64,000 nucleotides of DNA from Thermoplasmata archaeon (GTDB lineage Archaea > Thermoplasmatota > Thermoplasmata > Lutacidiplasmatales > UBA184), in NCBI GenBank assembly GCA_027314165.1, contig DAHVCH010000002.1:39716-103715 (forward strand). The letters are read 5' to 3'. The notes below the pieces were generated by a model. That model was not told the origin of the DNA and made no database searches. It saw only the letters and a list, made by a program, of their open reading frames with translations. Below, piece by piece: positions 8,234 to 16,812 of this stretch. Within the stretch, counting starts at the first letter, position 1. The number at the start of each line of letters is the position of its first letter. Made by a program: the position numbers and the translations under genes.

Positions 8234-10228
8234 TCAGAGGGGGTCGCCAGGGACCTCGAACCCGCGAAGCTCCAGAGCATATCCCCAGGCCCAGACGACC
8301 CATCGGGCTTCCTCGGCCTTCAGGCCACGCTTGGTCTCGAGGAGGCTCGCGAGGGCCGAGGTGTGGTCCGCGCCGCTCGAACTGCCGGGGAGCTGCGCGG
8401 CGGCGTCGAGCCGCTGCGGGACCTGCTCCTCCAGTCCCACCGTGAGGGCGTCAATGGTGACCCTGTCCCCGGGACAGAGCCCCAGCATCAGCAGACGGAA
8501 CTTCGCGGGGTCCTCGAGGAGCCCGTTCCCCTCCTTCGTGCAGAGCGACTGCAGCGCTTCGGCGACCTCCAGGTCTCCGAAGGGACCCGCGGGCTCCTCC
8601 TCGGCGAGACGCACGGCCACGCTCACGGGAGGGACTTCCTTCCCCGAGGGCGCCAGGGAGCTGGGGGCCGGGGTGGGTCGGCTGGTGGAGGTCCGTGGCA
8701 GCCCGGGACCTTGGGACCGCCCGGAGGGATGCCAGCCACCTGCGCGCCGTGCGCACTCCTCCCTCGTGAGCCGCTGCCCTCCCACCACCACGGTGTCGGA
8801 GTCCCCGAGGACCGCCGCCAGGTCGGCCCAGGCGTCCTCCGCCGTCCCGTCCAGCTCGAGCCCTTGGACGAGGCAGTCGACCCGCGTGTAGCGCCGGTCG
8901 CCGAACCGCAGGAGCTCCTCGGGCCGAAGGATCGCGGCTGCGGTGATCCATGCATGCGGGAGGCGGGAGTCGAGCGTCAAGGCCTTCTGCACGCACTTGA
9001 CGCCGGAGAAGGACGTCCCCCCGACCTCGGCGACCTCGTCAGGACCGAGCGCCTCGGCCAAATTGGACCAGGCCGTGGGAAGGCCCGCGTCGATCGCTAG
9101 GGCCCTCAGGAAGCAGGTCCGACGGTCGACCCTCTCTCCGGCGACCTCGACCTGGCCGTCCTCGGCCTCCATCGAGGCCCCGAGGTCCGTCCAGTAGAGG
9201 GCGTCCTTGGGGTCGAGCGTGACCGCCTTGCGGTAGCAGGCGAGCCGGTCGACCTCCTCCTCGTCGACCTTGACCTTCCCCTCGGCTCCGAGCACCTCTC
9301 CTAACGCTCCCCAGGCGTCGGGGCTCGTCCGGTCCAGCTCGAGAGCCCGCAGAAGGCAGTCTCGTCGCGTGAGCGGGTTCCCTCCCACGTCGGCACGGTC
9401 CGCCTCCCCGAGCTCGAGCCCCAGCAGAAGCCAGGCCGCCGGGGTCCGCCCGTCGACGGCGAGCGCGCGACGGTAGCAATCGATGGAGGAGACCTCGGAG
9501 CCGCCCACCTTTGCGCGCTCTCCCGGGCCGAGCGCTTCCCCGAGGTTCATCCAGGCGGGGAGGAGGTCGGGGGCGAGCTCTAGGGCCCGAACGTAGCAGG
9601 CCCGTTCGGCGACCTCCTGCCCGGCCACCGTAACTCCGGTCGCACCTCCGAGCGCGGCCCCGAGGTTCACCCAGGCCTCGGCCATGCGAGGGTCGAGCCC
9701 CAGCGCGCGACGGTAGCACTCCACCTTCGAGACCTCTTCCCCACCGATCAGGGCGTTCCCCCCGGGTTCGAGCGCGTCGCCCCTGTCGAGCCATCCCGTC
9801 GCGGTACCCGGGAGGTCGGCCAGGGTTGGGCTTGGCGAGGAGCTCCTGGTCGGAGTGAGGGGAGCGAGGGGAGCAGGAGGTGCGCGGGGGGCGGACGCAG
9901 GCGGTTTGGAGGCCCCTGACCCGGCCGCGGGTCCCTCCGGACGCAACGCGCTCGCCCAGCTCCGCACGACGAGGTCGGCCATCGGTGCGGCGATGCCCCG
10001 TTCCGTGACGAGCCGCGAGGTCAGCCCTGGCGGGATCCGTCCGTCGGGGGTCCTGGCAAGACGCTGAGGGATCTCGAGCTCAAGGGCGGCGACCACGGCC
10101 TCGATCTCTCCCGCTTCCTCCGGGCAGATCTTGAGCAGGTGCTCACGACAGCCTTTCGGGTCGTTCAATAGAACTGGACCGAGCTGGCGGTAGAGGAGCT
10201 TCAGCGCGAGCGGGACCACGTCGGCCAT
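8234..10228 (-). CDS. TPR-like repeat protein with a duplicated flanking domain
   Basis: A 664-residue cytoplasmic protein. Residues about 155-490 hold nine tandem repeats of 40 residues, TPR-like but with a six-residue insertion: each unit has a W-x-N-L-G helix, a small beta-like V-x-V-G-G-x-x-V segment, then a conserved Cys inside a helix such as ECYRRALGLDP. Standard TPRs are 34 residues. Residues about 1-100 and 545-660 are two copies of one domain: both contain a DPxxxR...L..LCP segment, then LE-x-(E/Q)-VPQRL/IPQRL, then an RGL..W.WA-like end. A Pro/Ser/Ala linker separates the parts. The likely role is a protein-binding scaffold. ATG 10228 has a GGGAGG Shine-Dalgarno and lies 13 bp after the stop of the membrane protein gene upstream, so the two form an operon. 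Confidence 0.75.
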   Translation of the reverse strand: MADVVPLALKLLYRQLGPVLLNDPKGCREHLLKICPEEAGEIEAVVAALELEIPQRLARTPDGRIPPGLTSRLVTERGIAAPMADLVVRSWASALRPEGPAAGSGASKPPASAPRAPPAPLAPLTPTRSSSPSPTLADLPGTATGWLDRGDALEPGGNALIGGEEVSKVECYRRALGLDPRMAEAWVNLGAALGGATGVTVAGQEVAERACYVRALELAPDLLPAWMNLGEALGPGERAKVGGSEVSSIDCYRRALAVDGRTPAAWLLLGLELGEADRADVGGNPLTRRDCLLRALELDRTSPDAWGALGEVLGAEGKVKVDEEEVDRLACYRKAVTLDPKDALYWTDLGASMEAEDGQVEVAGERVDRRTCFLRALAIDAGLPTAWSNLAEALGPDEVAEVGGTSFSGVKCVQKALTLDSRLPHAWITAAAILRPEELLRFGDRRYTRVDCLVQGLELDGTAEDAWADLAAVLGDSDTVVVGGQRLTREECARRAGGWHPSGRSQGPGLPRTSTSRPTPAPSSLAPSGKEVPPVSVAVRLAEEEPAGPFGDLEVAEALQSLCTKEGNGLLEDPAKFRLLMLGLCPGDRVTIDALTVGLEEQVPQRLDAAAQLPGSSSGADHTSALASLLETKRGLKAEEARWVVWAWGYALELRGFEVPGDPL

Positions 10229-10241
10229 CGCGCCTCCCGCG

Positions 10242-10820
10242 TCAGTCGGGCTTCGACACGGGGATCGGGTCCGCGGCCCATCCCTCGAGGAGCACCGCCT
10301 CGCGCTTCAGCATGTCGAGGGTCTCCTTCTCCTGCTCCACGGCGCTCGCGTGCTCCGCGCCCATCTTGCGTACGTCGAGGGCATCGATACGGTGGTAGAG
10401 CCACTCGAACTCGTGGAAGACGAGCGGGTCCTTGAGCGAGGTCCGCAGCTGCGCGAGCAGGTCCACCGGTCGCCGGATCGCGAGGTAGTAGACCGTGGTC
10501 CAGGTCCCGAAGGCCTCCCAGACGAGCTCCTCGTCCAGGAGCTTCCGGTGCGTGAGGGCCCCGACGAGCTCGAGGAAGGTGAGCACTTCCATGCTGGTGA
10601 TGTCCTCGTGGGCCCCCGCGATCAGTTTCTGAGAGAGATGCCGCCTCGCCGCCCGCATCCGGTCCGAGTCGAAGCGCTCCCGGAGAGTCATCACCGAGTT
10701 CGCCGAGTGAAGGACCTGGTTCTGCCGCATCTGCCAGTACATCAGCGCGAGAGTCCCGATCACGAGCGACCAGGTGCCCAGGAGACCGAGCAACGTGAGG
10801 GTCAGGGGGTCCAATGTCAC
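10242..10820 (-). CDS. Membrane-tethered DUF4760-like protein
   Basis: A protein of about 192 residues with one N-terminal helix (TLTLLGLLGTWSLVIGTLAL) followed by a charged helical domain (QMRQNQVLHSANSVMTLRER), which resembles the DUF4760 layout of one membrane helix and a cytoplasmic alpha-helical region. The start is uncertain: the frame extends to GTG 10856, but a TATA-like GGAATAGG on the minus strand (centre about 10846) would fit a leaderless GTG at 10820. It runs into the TPR-like gene with a 13-bp gap, so the pair probably works together at the membrane (inference from arrangement). Confidence 0.6.
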   Translation of the reverse strand: MTLDPLTLTLLGLLGTWSLVIGTLALMYWQMRQNQVLHSANSVMTLRERFDSDRMRAARRHLSQKLIAGAHEDITSMEVLTFLELVGALTHRKLLDEELVWEAFGTWTTVYYLAIRRPVDLLAQLRTSLKDPLVFHEFEWLYHRIDALDVRKMGAEHASAVEQEKETLDMLKREAVLLEGWAADPIPVSKPD

Positions 10821-10900
10821 GTCCACGACCTCGGTGGGCGGTCCTATTCCACCCACCTACATCATTACATTGCATCGGCTGCGCGTGGGAGGGGAGGGCC

Positions 10901-11584
10901 ATGACGCAGGTGCGGACGCTTGCCGCCCATGAGATCGTCCGGCATCTGTTCCCCCGTCCTCCCCCGACCGAGCTCGACGAGATCGCCCGGGCGACGGGGA
11001 AGGCGATCGACTCCGCCCTCGCCTACTGGTCCCACGCTCAGCGGCAGAACCTGCGGCTCACGGCGACCGCGGTCCAGAAGATGGCCCATGGCACGCTGAA
11101 CGAGGAGCTTCAGGACGCCGACGTTACACCCTCCCCCGAGGCCCGCGCCAAGGCCGAGCGGGAGATCGCCGGGGTCCTCCAGGCCTTTCGGAAGAGCGAG
11201 GTCTTCGGGCTGGCCCGCCCCCGCACGCGGCTCGTGCTCATCGACCGGACGGTGGGGGTCTACGCCCAGCCGGACTTCTCCGACGGGGCCCGGCGGTTCT
11301 ACGAGATGAAGACCTTCCGAGCGGTGCCTCCGCCGCCGGACGTCGGGCTCCAGGTGAGCATCTTCCAGTTGGCGTTCCCCGAGCAGCGCTCCTTCCTCGC
11401 CTGTTTCGACCGCCACAAGGACCCCGTGGAGACCTGCATCGAGGAGGTGCCTCCCCCCACGGCGGAGGCGAGAACTGCGCTGCTTCGGCAGATGCGCGAG
11501 ATTGGCCTCCTGAAAGGGATCGAGAAGGTGCTCGAGTACGTCGACACCCAGGTCGTGGCCTACACGCTCGAAGGCGCCCCCTGA
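10901..11584 (+). CDS. PD-(D/E)XK nuclease-like protein
   Basis: A 227-residue protein with the core pattern of the RecB/Cas4-type nuclease fold: an N-terminal helix AAHEIVRHL; then QPDF (catalytic Asp, about residue 126), YEMKT (E-x-K, about residues 136-140) and the following LQVSIFQLAFP helix with the conserved Gln. There are no Cys clusters for an iron-sulfur centre as in Cas4 and no helicase or CRISPR genes beside it. It probably cleaves DNA, but partners are unknown. ATG 10901 is preceded by a strong purine-rich GGGAGGGGAGGG tract. It is divergent from the DUF4760-like gene, with AT-rich TACATCATTACATTG in between. Confidence 0.65.
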   Translation: MTQVRTLAAHEIVRHLFPRPPPTELDEIARATGKAIDSALAYWSHAQRQNLRLTATAVQKMAHGTLNEELQDADVTPSPEARAKAEREIAGVLQAFRKSEVFGLARPRTRLVLIDRTVGVYAQPDFSDGARRFYEMKTFRAVPPPPDVGLQVSIFQLAFPEQRSFLACFDRHKDPVETCIEEVPPPTAEARTALLRQMREIGLLKGIEKVLEYVDTQVVAYTLEGAP

Positions 11585-11698
11585 GAGGGTGGGGGCCCTA
11601 GCCTGCGCGACCTCGGCATCGACGCCGTGTCCATCGCTCCCAAATGCATCTTGGGGCACGGACGGAGATGAGAGACGCTCGCCCAGAGGTTTTTCTAG

Positions 11699-14600
11699 AT
11701 GAAATTCGGTGGGATTCGTATGGTCTTTCGCATCTTCCCTACGTTCGGACGGCGGTCTTTCAGCACGGGCACCACGAGCGCGCCCTCACGTCCGTCGTTC
11801 GGACGCGCTCCGCTTCTCCTGGGAGCCGTCGCGGTGCTGCTCCTGAGCAGTCTCTTCGCGGTTCCCGGCGCAGCGTCCGGCACCCCGGCCCTGCCTCATG
11901 CGGCAGCCGTGCCGGGATCGGGAGGCGTTGGGCCGATGCACCTCTGCGGGAGCCTGGGGGGAGCGTGCGCAGCGACATCGATCGGCGTTCCTGGTCGCGC
12001 CACCTCCATCTCGCACGACGCCCTGCTCATCTCTCCGGACACCACCATCCTGTCCGGCAGCTACGGGACGTTCAACGCCTCTCTCCCGGGAGGGGTCACC
12101 GCGACCCAGTACGTCTGGACGTACGGCGATGGGACCAGCACGACCACCGTCGGTCCTCAGGACCGTCACGTCTTCGAGAACCCCGGGATCTACCTGGCCC
12201 AGGTCGTCGCCACCGACACCACCGGGGGGACCCACGACAATCTGGGCGGGCTCTACATCTTCCCCGTCCAAGCCTCCTACGCCAACGATTCGGTCGGCGA
12301 CCGCGCCCTGATCTCGGGGGAGGTCCTTGCCAACTCCACCTCCACGCTCTCCGCCACCGGCGCCATCCACCCGGGACAGTTCGTGACCGTGGGGGTCTCC
12401 ATCCAGAGCGAGCCCACGACCCCTGAATGGAACACGAGCGCTCCCTGGTTCGAGCCCGACCCCCGTGCGGGCACCCACGAGACCCTCTCCCCCCTCACCG
12501 TCGGGCCCTCGGGTGAGAGCACCACGACGGTGAGCTTCGACACCACCACTCCGGCGGGACTCTACAACGCGACCGTGGTCGTCCCCGTGCTCGATCCGAC
12601 GACCGGGGGGATCTGCTGGAGCAACTTCACCTTCGCGATCGAGGTCGCACCGGGAGACGCGGCCTACGCGGCGCCCTCCCTCGCCTCCCCGCACCCGGGT
12701 CTCCTGCGCGTGTCGTGGGACTACCCCGGGGGGTCGGTCTCCGAGGATCCCGCGATGGACTACGAGTCCATCGGGGCCGAGGTCATCCAGAACGTCTACC
12801 AGACGCTCATCACCTACAACGGTTCGCAAGCGAGCTCCTCCCCCTCCGCTTTCGTCCCCGACCTGGCCACGTGCGTGCCGGGCTCCGCCCAGTGCCAGGC
12901 CCTCTACGGGAGCCCTCTCGTCACCAGCTCGGGCGACTACACGTTCGTCCTCAACCCGAACGACAGGTTCTACGACCCGGCGACGGGGGCGGGGTGGGAG
13001 GTCCACCCCTTCGATGTGGTCTACTCCATTGCGCGCACGTGCGTGCTCGCCGAACCCCTCTTCGCGGCCACGCCCGGATGGGTCCTGTGCCAGGCGCTCC
13101 TCCCCCTGGGCAGCTCGACCTACGACGCCGCCTTGCACGACCCGCTGAACAACACGCCCTTCCACATCCTCTCCTCGATGACGATCAACGAGACCGGGGC
13201 GTGCCCCACCGTCGGGGGCGGTTACGCCGGGAGCGGCTGCGTCACCTTCCACACCTCGCTCAGCGGATGGGTCTGGCCGGAGTTCCTCGCGCTGCTCGCC
13301 GACCCTATGGGGGCCTCGGTCGTCAGTTGCGCGTGGGCGGCCCTGCACGGGGTGGCCCTCGCGCCCTGGGGGAACACGCCCGCCTCATGCTCGAGCGTTC
13401 CGGCCCCCACCTCGCTCCCGGACACGGCGTGGGACAGCTACGAGTACCTGCAGGCGACCGACAGCTACTACTCGTACCTGCAGTGGCACATGGTCGGCAG
13501 CGGACCCTACATGGTCCAGAACCTCACGCCGCACCTGAACTACTCGTTGGTGGCCAACCCCGACTGGGGCGCCACCACGTGCCGAGGTGGCCGGGCGATG
13601 GGGTGTCTACCGTGGCCGGGGTCCTACATCCCCCGCGTGGAGGTGAACTGGACCAACAGCCAGGTCCCGGGCGAGGACCAGTACTGGAACCGGTCGATCG
13701 ACATCGCCACCATCCCCGGGGCGGACGAGACCCTGCTCTTGGACATGCTCCAGAAGGGGATCCTCTCGCTCGCCCAAGTGCCGACCCTGAACACCTACTT
13801 CCAGCCCTTCAACATGGCCTTCGCTCAGGGGGTCGCCCAGACCTTCACGACCTCCAACATCAGCATCCCTTCCTGGGCCCTGCAGGACATGAACCTGCGG
13901 CAGTTCATCGTCCATTCCTACCCGTACGCGAGCGCCCTATCCCAGACCTGCACCGTCGCCGGGATCCGCTACTGCGCGGGGTACGGGGGAGCGATCCCTC
14001 TCTACATGTCGGGATACACGCCGACGAACATCTCCTGGCCGAACTCCAACCCCGACGTGAACCCGGCCGATGTCGGGGGGGCGGCCTGGTGGTGGACCCA
14101 GGCGAGGTCCGATTCGCTGTTCGGCACGCTTCCGTGCCTCGCTGCACCGCCCTGCCGGATCCCGGTCTTCTTCAGCGCCGGGGACACCTACGACATGGGG
14201 ATGCTCGCCGAGACCAACTCGTGGGTGAGCTCCATCTCCGGCGGCGAGGTCCAGCTCTTCCCCATCAACGTCACCTTCAACCAGCTCGTCCAGAACTTGT
14301 ACGCGTCCCCTGGATCGAGCGCGTTCTCCATGTTCCAGGCCGGTTGGCTGCCGGACTACGCCGACCCCTCGGACTACGCCGTACCGATCCTCTACCCGGG
14401 TACGACGTACACCTATCCGAGCGCCTGGCTCGAAGGGCTCACCGGCTCCCTGGCCCATGCGAGCTACCTGGCCAGTTGCCCGGGCACGCTCTACACGTAC
14501 ACCGCGGTGACCAACAGCTGCCAGGGTGCGGCCTACCAGCACATGGTGACCCTTCTGGACCAGGCCGACACCTGCGCGCCCCCCGCCTGCGCGCTCTCCA

Positions 14601-16636
14601 ACCGGGCCCTCTGGTACAACATGGCGGAGCAGATCGACAATCAGCTCGCCTTGGACTCGTGGAACTACCAGTCGATCTCGGCCACCTCCTACGCGAGCTG
14701 GCTGGACCCCTCCAGCATCGTCCGGAACCCGGTGGTGCCGGGGGAGCTCTGGTGGCAGTTCGGGTACCGGAACGCGAGCGGTAGCGGGCCTCTCACCGTC
14801 CACGGGCCCGCGGCGTCCCCTTCGACGCTCGACCTGGGGCAGAGCCTCACGATGAGCCTCTCGATCACCGGCGGACACCCAGCTTACACGATGGCCTGGA
14901 GCGGGCTCCCCACGGGGTGCACGAACGCGTCGGCGCCCTCGATCACTTGCACGCCCACGGCCACGGGGATCTTCCACGTGAACGCGACCGTGCGGGACTC
15001 CGTGGGGGATGTCGTCTCGGTCGGTCCGGCGAGCATCTTCGTCGACCCCGCCCCCGTGATCTCGAGCTTCTCGGCGGCGCCGAACCCCGTGAACCAGGGC
15101 AGCGCGACCACCCTCTCCGTGACGGCCTCCGGCGGCACGCCGCCTCTCACCTACTCGTACACCGGACTCCCCGGCGGTTGCAGCAGCTCCAACGTCGCGA
15201 CGCTCGTGTGCACCCCCTCCGTGTCGGGAACGTTCACGGTGACCGCCGCCGTCACCGATGCGGCCGCGGACTCCGTCACGAGGCCGCTCAGCCTCACCGT
15301 GAGCTCGGTGGGCCTCTCGCTCTCCTCGGTCACACTGAGCCCCCCTAACGCGGGGCTCGCTCCTGGGACGGCCAAGAGCTTCCAGGCGTTCGGTTCCTCC
15401 TCCACGGGAGCCACGGTCTACGGGGTGTCCTACGTCTGGCAGTTCTCCCCCTCCTCGTTGGGGACGCTGAACGCGAGCCTCGGGAACGTCGTCACGTTCA
15501 CCGCCGGGAGCGTCTTGGAGGGCGGGACGCTCTGGGTCAACGGGACCTATGGCCTGAGCTCCGCCGGCGCCGTCGCGGACATCGCCGTCTCCCCCGGGGG
15601 CATCGTGCTCGGTTCCGTCCTGGTCACGCCGGTGACGGTCGCAGTGCCCTCAGGGACCGTGAGCAGCTTCACCGCTTCCTCCTACGCCTCGAGCGGAAGC
15701 CAGCTCTGGGGTCTCAGCTATTCATGGACGCTCGTCCCCTCCTCGCTCGGGACCCTCAACACCACGACCGGGCCCGTGGTCCAGCTCTCCTCAGGAACGC
15801 ACGCGGGCTCCGGGAGCCTGTGGGTGAACGCCACCTTCGGGTCGACCTACGGAGCGGAAGCTCTCGTGACGAACCTCGGTCCCCCGGCGCTGCAGGCCAC
15901 CCTCTCGACCGACCCGGCATGGACGAGCCTCGTCGGAGGGTCGGTCACGGTCACCACCGTTGCGACCGGAGGATGGGGGCCGTACTCGTACCTCTACTTC
16001 TCGCTCCCACCGGGATGCACGAGCTCGAACAGCTCCACCCTCACTTGCACCCCGTCGGTGGCGGGAAAGTACGACCTGACGGTGACGGTCACGGACCACG
16101 CGGGACAGTCCGCGGTGGCCTCCGTCCCCCTCACCGTGGTCGCGGCCTCGTCGCAGGGAACGAACGCTCAGGACGCGCTCATCCTCTGGATCCTGTTGCT
16201 GATCGCGCTCATCGCGGTCGCGGGCATCGCCGTTGCGTTGGGGCTCCGTCGCCGCGGAGACGCGGCTGGAGGAGGACAGGAGCCTCCGCCCCTGCGCCCT
16301 TTCGAGGCTCCCTCATCGGCTCCCCCGGCCGAGCCGCCGGTAGCGGAGGCGGCTGCACCCCCTCCCCCCGAGACCCCCGCTCCTCCTCCCGAACCCCCTG
16401 CCGAGAAAGGACCGGCCGAGGCGACGGGGGCTGCGGGAGCAGAAGCTCCGGCCGACGAGCCGACCCCAGACACGTCGACCCCGGAAGCGTCCTCTCCGGA
16501 AGCTACGCCCGGGAGCAACGGTTCCAGGCCGGGAGACGAGAGCCCGGAGGGGAGCGCCCACCACGCCCCCCCGGAAGGAGAAGGACCGGGGGCAGGTCCT
16601 CCCGCGGAGGAGGGCGACGCGCCCTCGTCCGGCTGA
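11699..16636 (+). CDS. Giant surface protein containing a peptide/nickel SBP (family 5) module
   Basis: A 1645-residue exported protein. A signal/anchor helix lies near residues 38-60. A PKD-like domain follows at about 95-185 (VWTYGDGTSTTTVG). Residues about 330-1010 match the extracellular solute-binding family 5 of oligopeptide ABC importers: an ASIGAEVIQNVYQTL-like opening, VHPFDVVYSIARTC and a YMVQNL segment. Beyond it are four or five Ig-like beta domains (about 1015-1480), a membrane helix near 1490-1515 and an acidic, Pro/Glu/Ala-rich tail of 130 residues. Normal SBPs are free or lipid-anchored and are encoded with permease and ATPase genes; none are here. It may bind peptides for another importer or act as an adhesin. 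A leaderless start at ATG 11720 is also possible. Many N-x-S/T sequons suggest glycosylation. Confidence 0.8.
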   Translation: MKFGGIRMVFRIFPTFGRRSFSTGTTSAPSRPSFGRAPLLLGAVAVLLLSSLFAVPGAASGTPALPHAAAVPGSGGVGPMHLCGSLGGACAATSIGVPGRATSISHDALLISPDTTILSGSYGTFNASLPGGVTATQYVWTYGDGTSTTTVGPQDRHVFENPGIYLAQVVATDTTGGTHDNLGGLYIFPVQASYANDSVGDRALISGEVLANSTSTLSATGAIHPGQFVTVGVSIQSEPTTPEWNTSAPWFEPDPRAGTHETLSPLTVGPSGESTTTVSFDTTTPAGLYNATVVVPVLDPTTGGICWSNFTFAIEVAPGDAAYAAPSLASPHPGLLRVSWDYPGGSVSEDPAMDYESIGAEVIQNVYQTLITYNGSQASSSPSAFVPDLATCVPGSAQCQALYGSPLVTSSGDYTFVLNPNDRFYDPATGAGWEVHPFDVVYSIARTCVLAEPLFAATPGWVLCQALLPLGSSTYDAALHDPLNNTPFHILSSMTINETGACPTVGGGYAGSGCVTFHTSLSGWVWPEFLALLADPMGASVVSCAWAALHGVALAPWGNTPASCSSVPAPTSLPDTAWDSYEYLQATDSYYSYLQWHMVGSGPYMVQNLTPHLNYSLVANPDWGATTCRGGRAMGCLPWPGSYIPRVEVNWTNSQVPGEDQYWNRSIDIATIPGADETLLLDMLQKGILSLAQVPTLNTYFQPFNMAFAQGVAQTFTTSNISIPSWALQDMNLRQFIVHSYPYASALSQTCTVAGIRYCAGYGGAIPLYMSGYTPTNISWPNSNPDVNPADVGGAAWWWTQARSDSLFGTLPCLAAPPCRIPVFFSAGDTYDMGMLAETNSWVSSISGGEVQLFPINVTFNQLVQNLYASPGSSAFSMFQAGWLPDYADPSDYAVPILYPGTTYTYPSAWLEGLTGSLAHASYLASCPGTLYTYTAVTNSCQGAAYQHMVTLLDQADTCAPPACALSNRALWYNMAEQIDNQLALDSWNYQSISATSYASWLDPSSIVRNPVVPGELWWQFGYRNASGSGPLTVHGPAASPSTLDLGQSLTMSLSITGGHPAYTMAWSGLPTGCTNASAPSITCTPTATGIFHVNATVRDSVGDVVSVGPASIFVDPAPVISSFSAAPNPVNQGSATTLSVTASGGTPPLTYSYTGLPGGCSSSNVATLVCTPSVSGTFTVTAAVTDAAADSVTRPLSLTVSSVGLSLSSVTLSPPNAGLAPGTAKSFQAFGSSSTGATVYGVSYVWQFSPSSLGTLNASLGNVVTFTAGSVLEGGTLWVNGTYGLSSAGAVADIAVSPGGIVLGSVLVTPVTVAVPSGTVSSFTASSYASSGSQLWGLSYSWTLVPSSLGTLNTTTGPVVQLSSGTHAGSGSLWVNATFGSTYGAEALVTNLGPPALQATLSTDPAWTSLVGGSVTVTTVATGGWGPYSYLYFSLPPGCTSSNSSTLTCTPSVAGKYDLTVTVTDHAGQSAVASVPLTVVAASSQGTNAQDALILWILLLIALIAVAGIAVALGLRRRGDAAGGGQEPPPLRPFEAPSSAPPAEPPVAEAAAPPPPETPAPPPEPPAEKGPAEATGAAGAEAPADEPTPDTSTPEASSPEATPGSNGSRPGDESPEGSAHHAPPEGEGPGAGPPAEEGDAPSSG

Positions 16637-16812
16637 CATTCTTCACGCGGGAACGAGGAACGGGTCCGCCCGGTCTAACGGTCGCTGAGGTGTCCCGTTG
16701 CGTGCCTGAGGCTCGCACGGCACACCTTGATATCCTCGTCACGGGTGAAGAGAACCTCCGGAACCCCCGTCGGCCCACGCAAACGTTTCGCCAATTGGGG
16801 CGCCTGAGACGC

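Noticed and set aside
11786..13348. Minus-strand frame of 520 codons
   Set aside because: Shadow of the SBP surface protein; the plus strand has signal sequence, PKD and SBP motifs.
12715..14784. Plus-strand frame of 689 codons overlapping the SBP surface protein
   Set aside because: Arg/Leu/Pro/His-rich shadow in an alternative frame with no motif.
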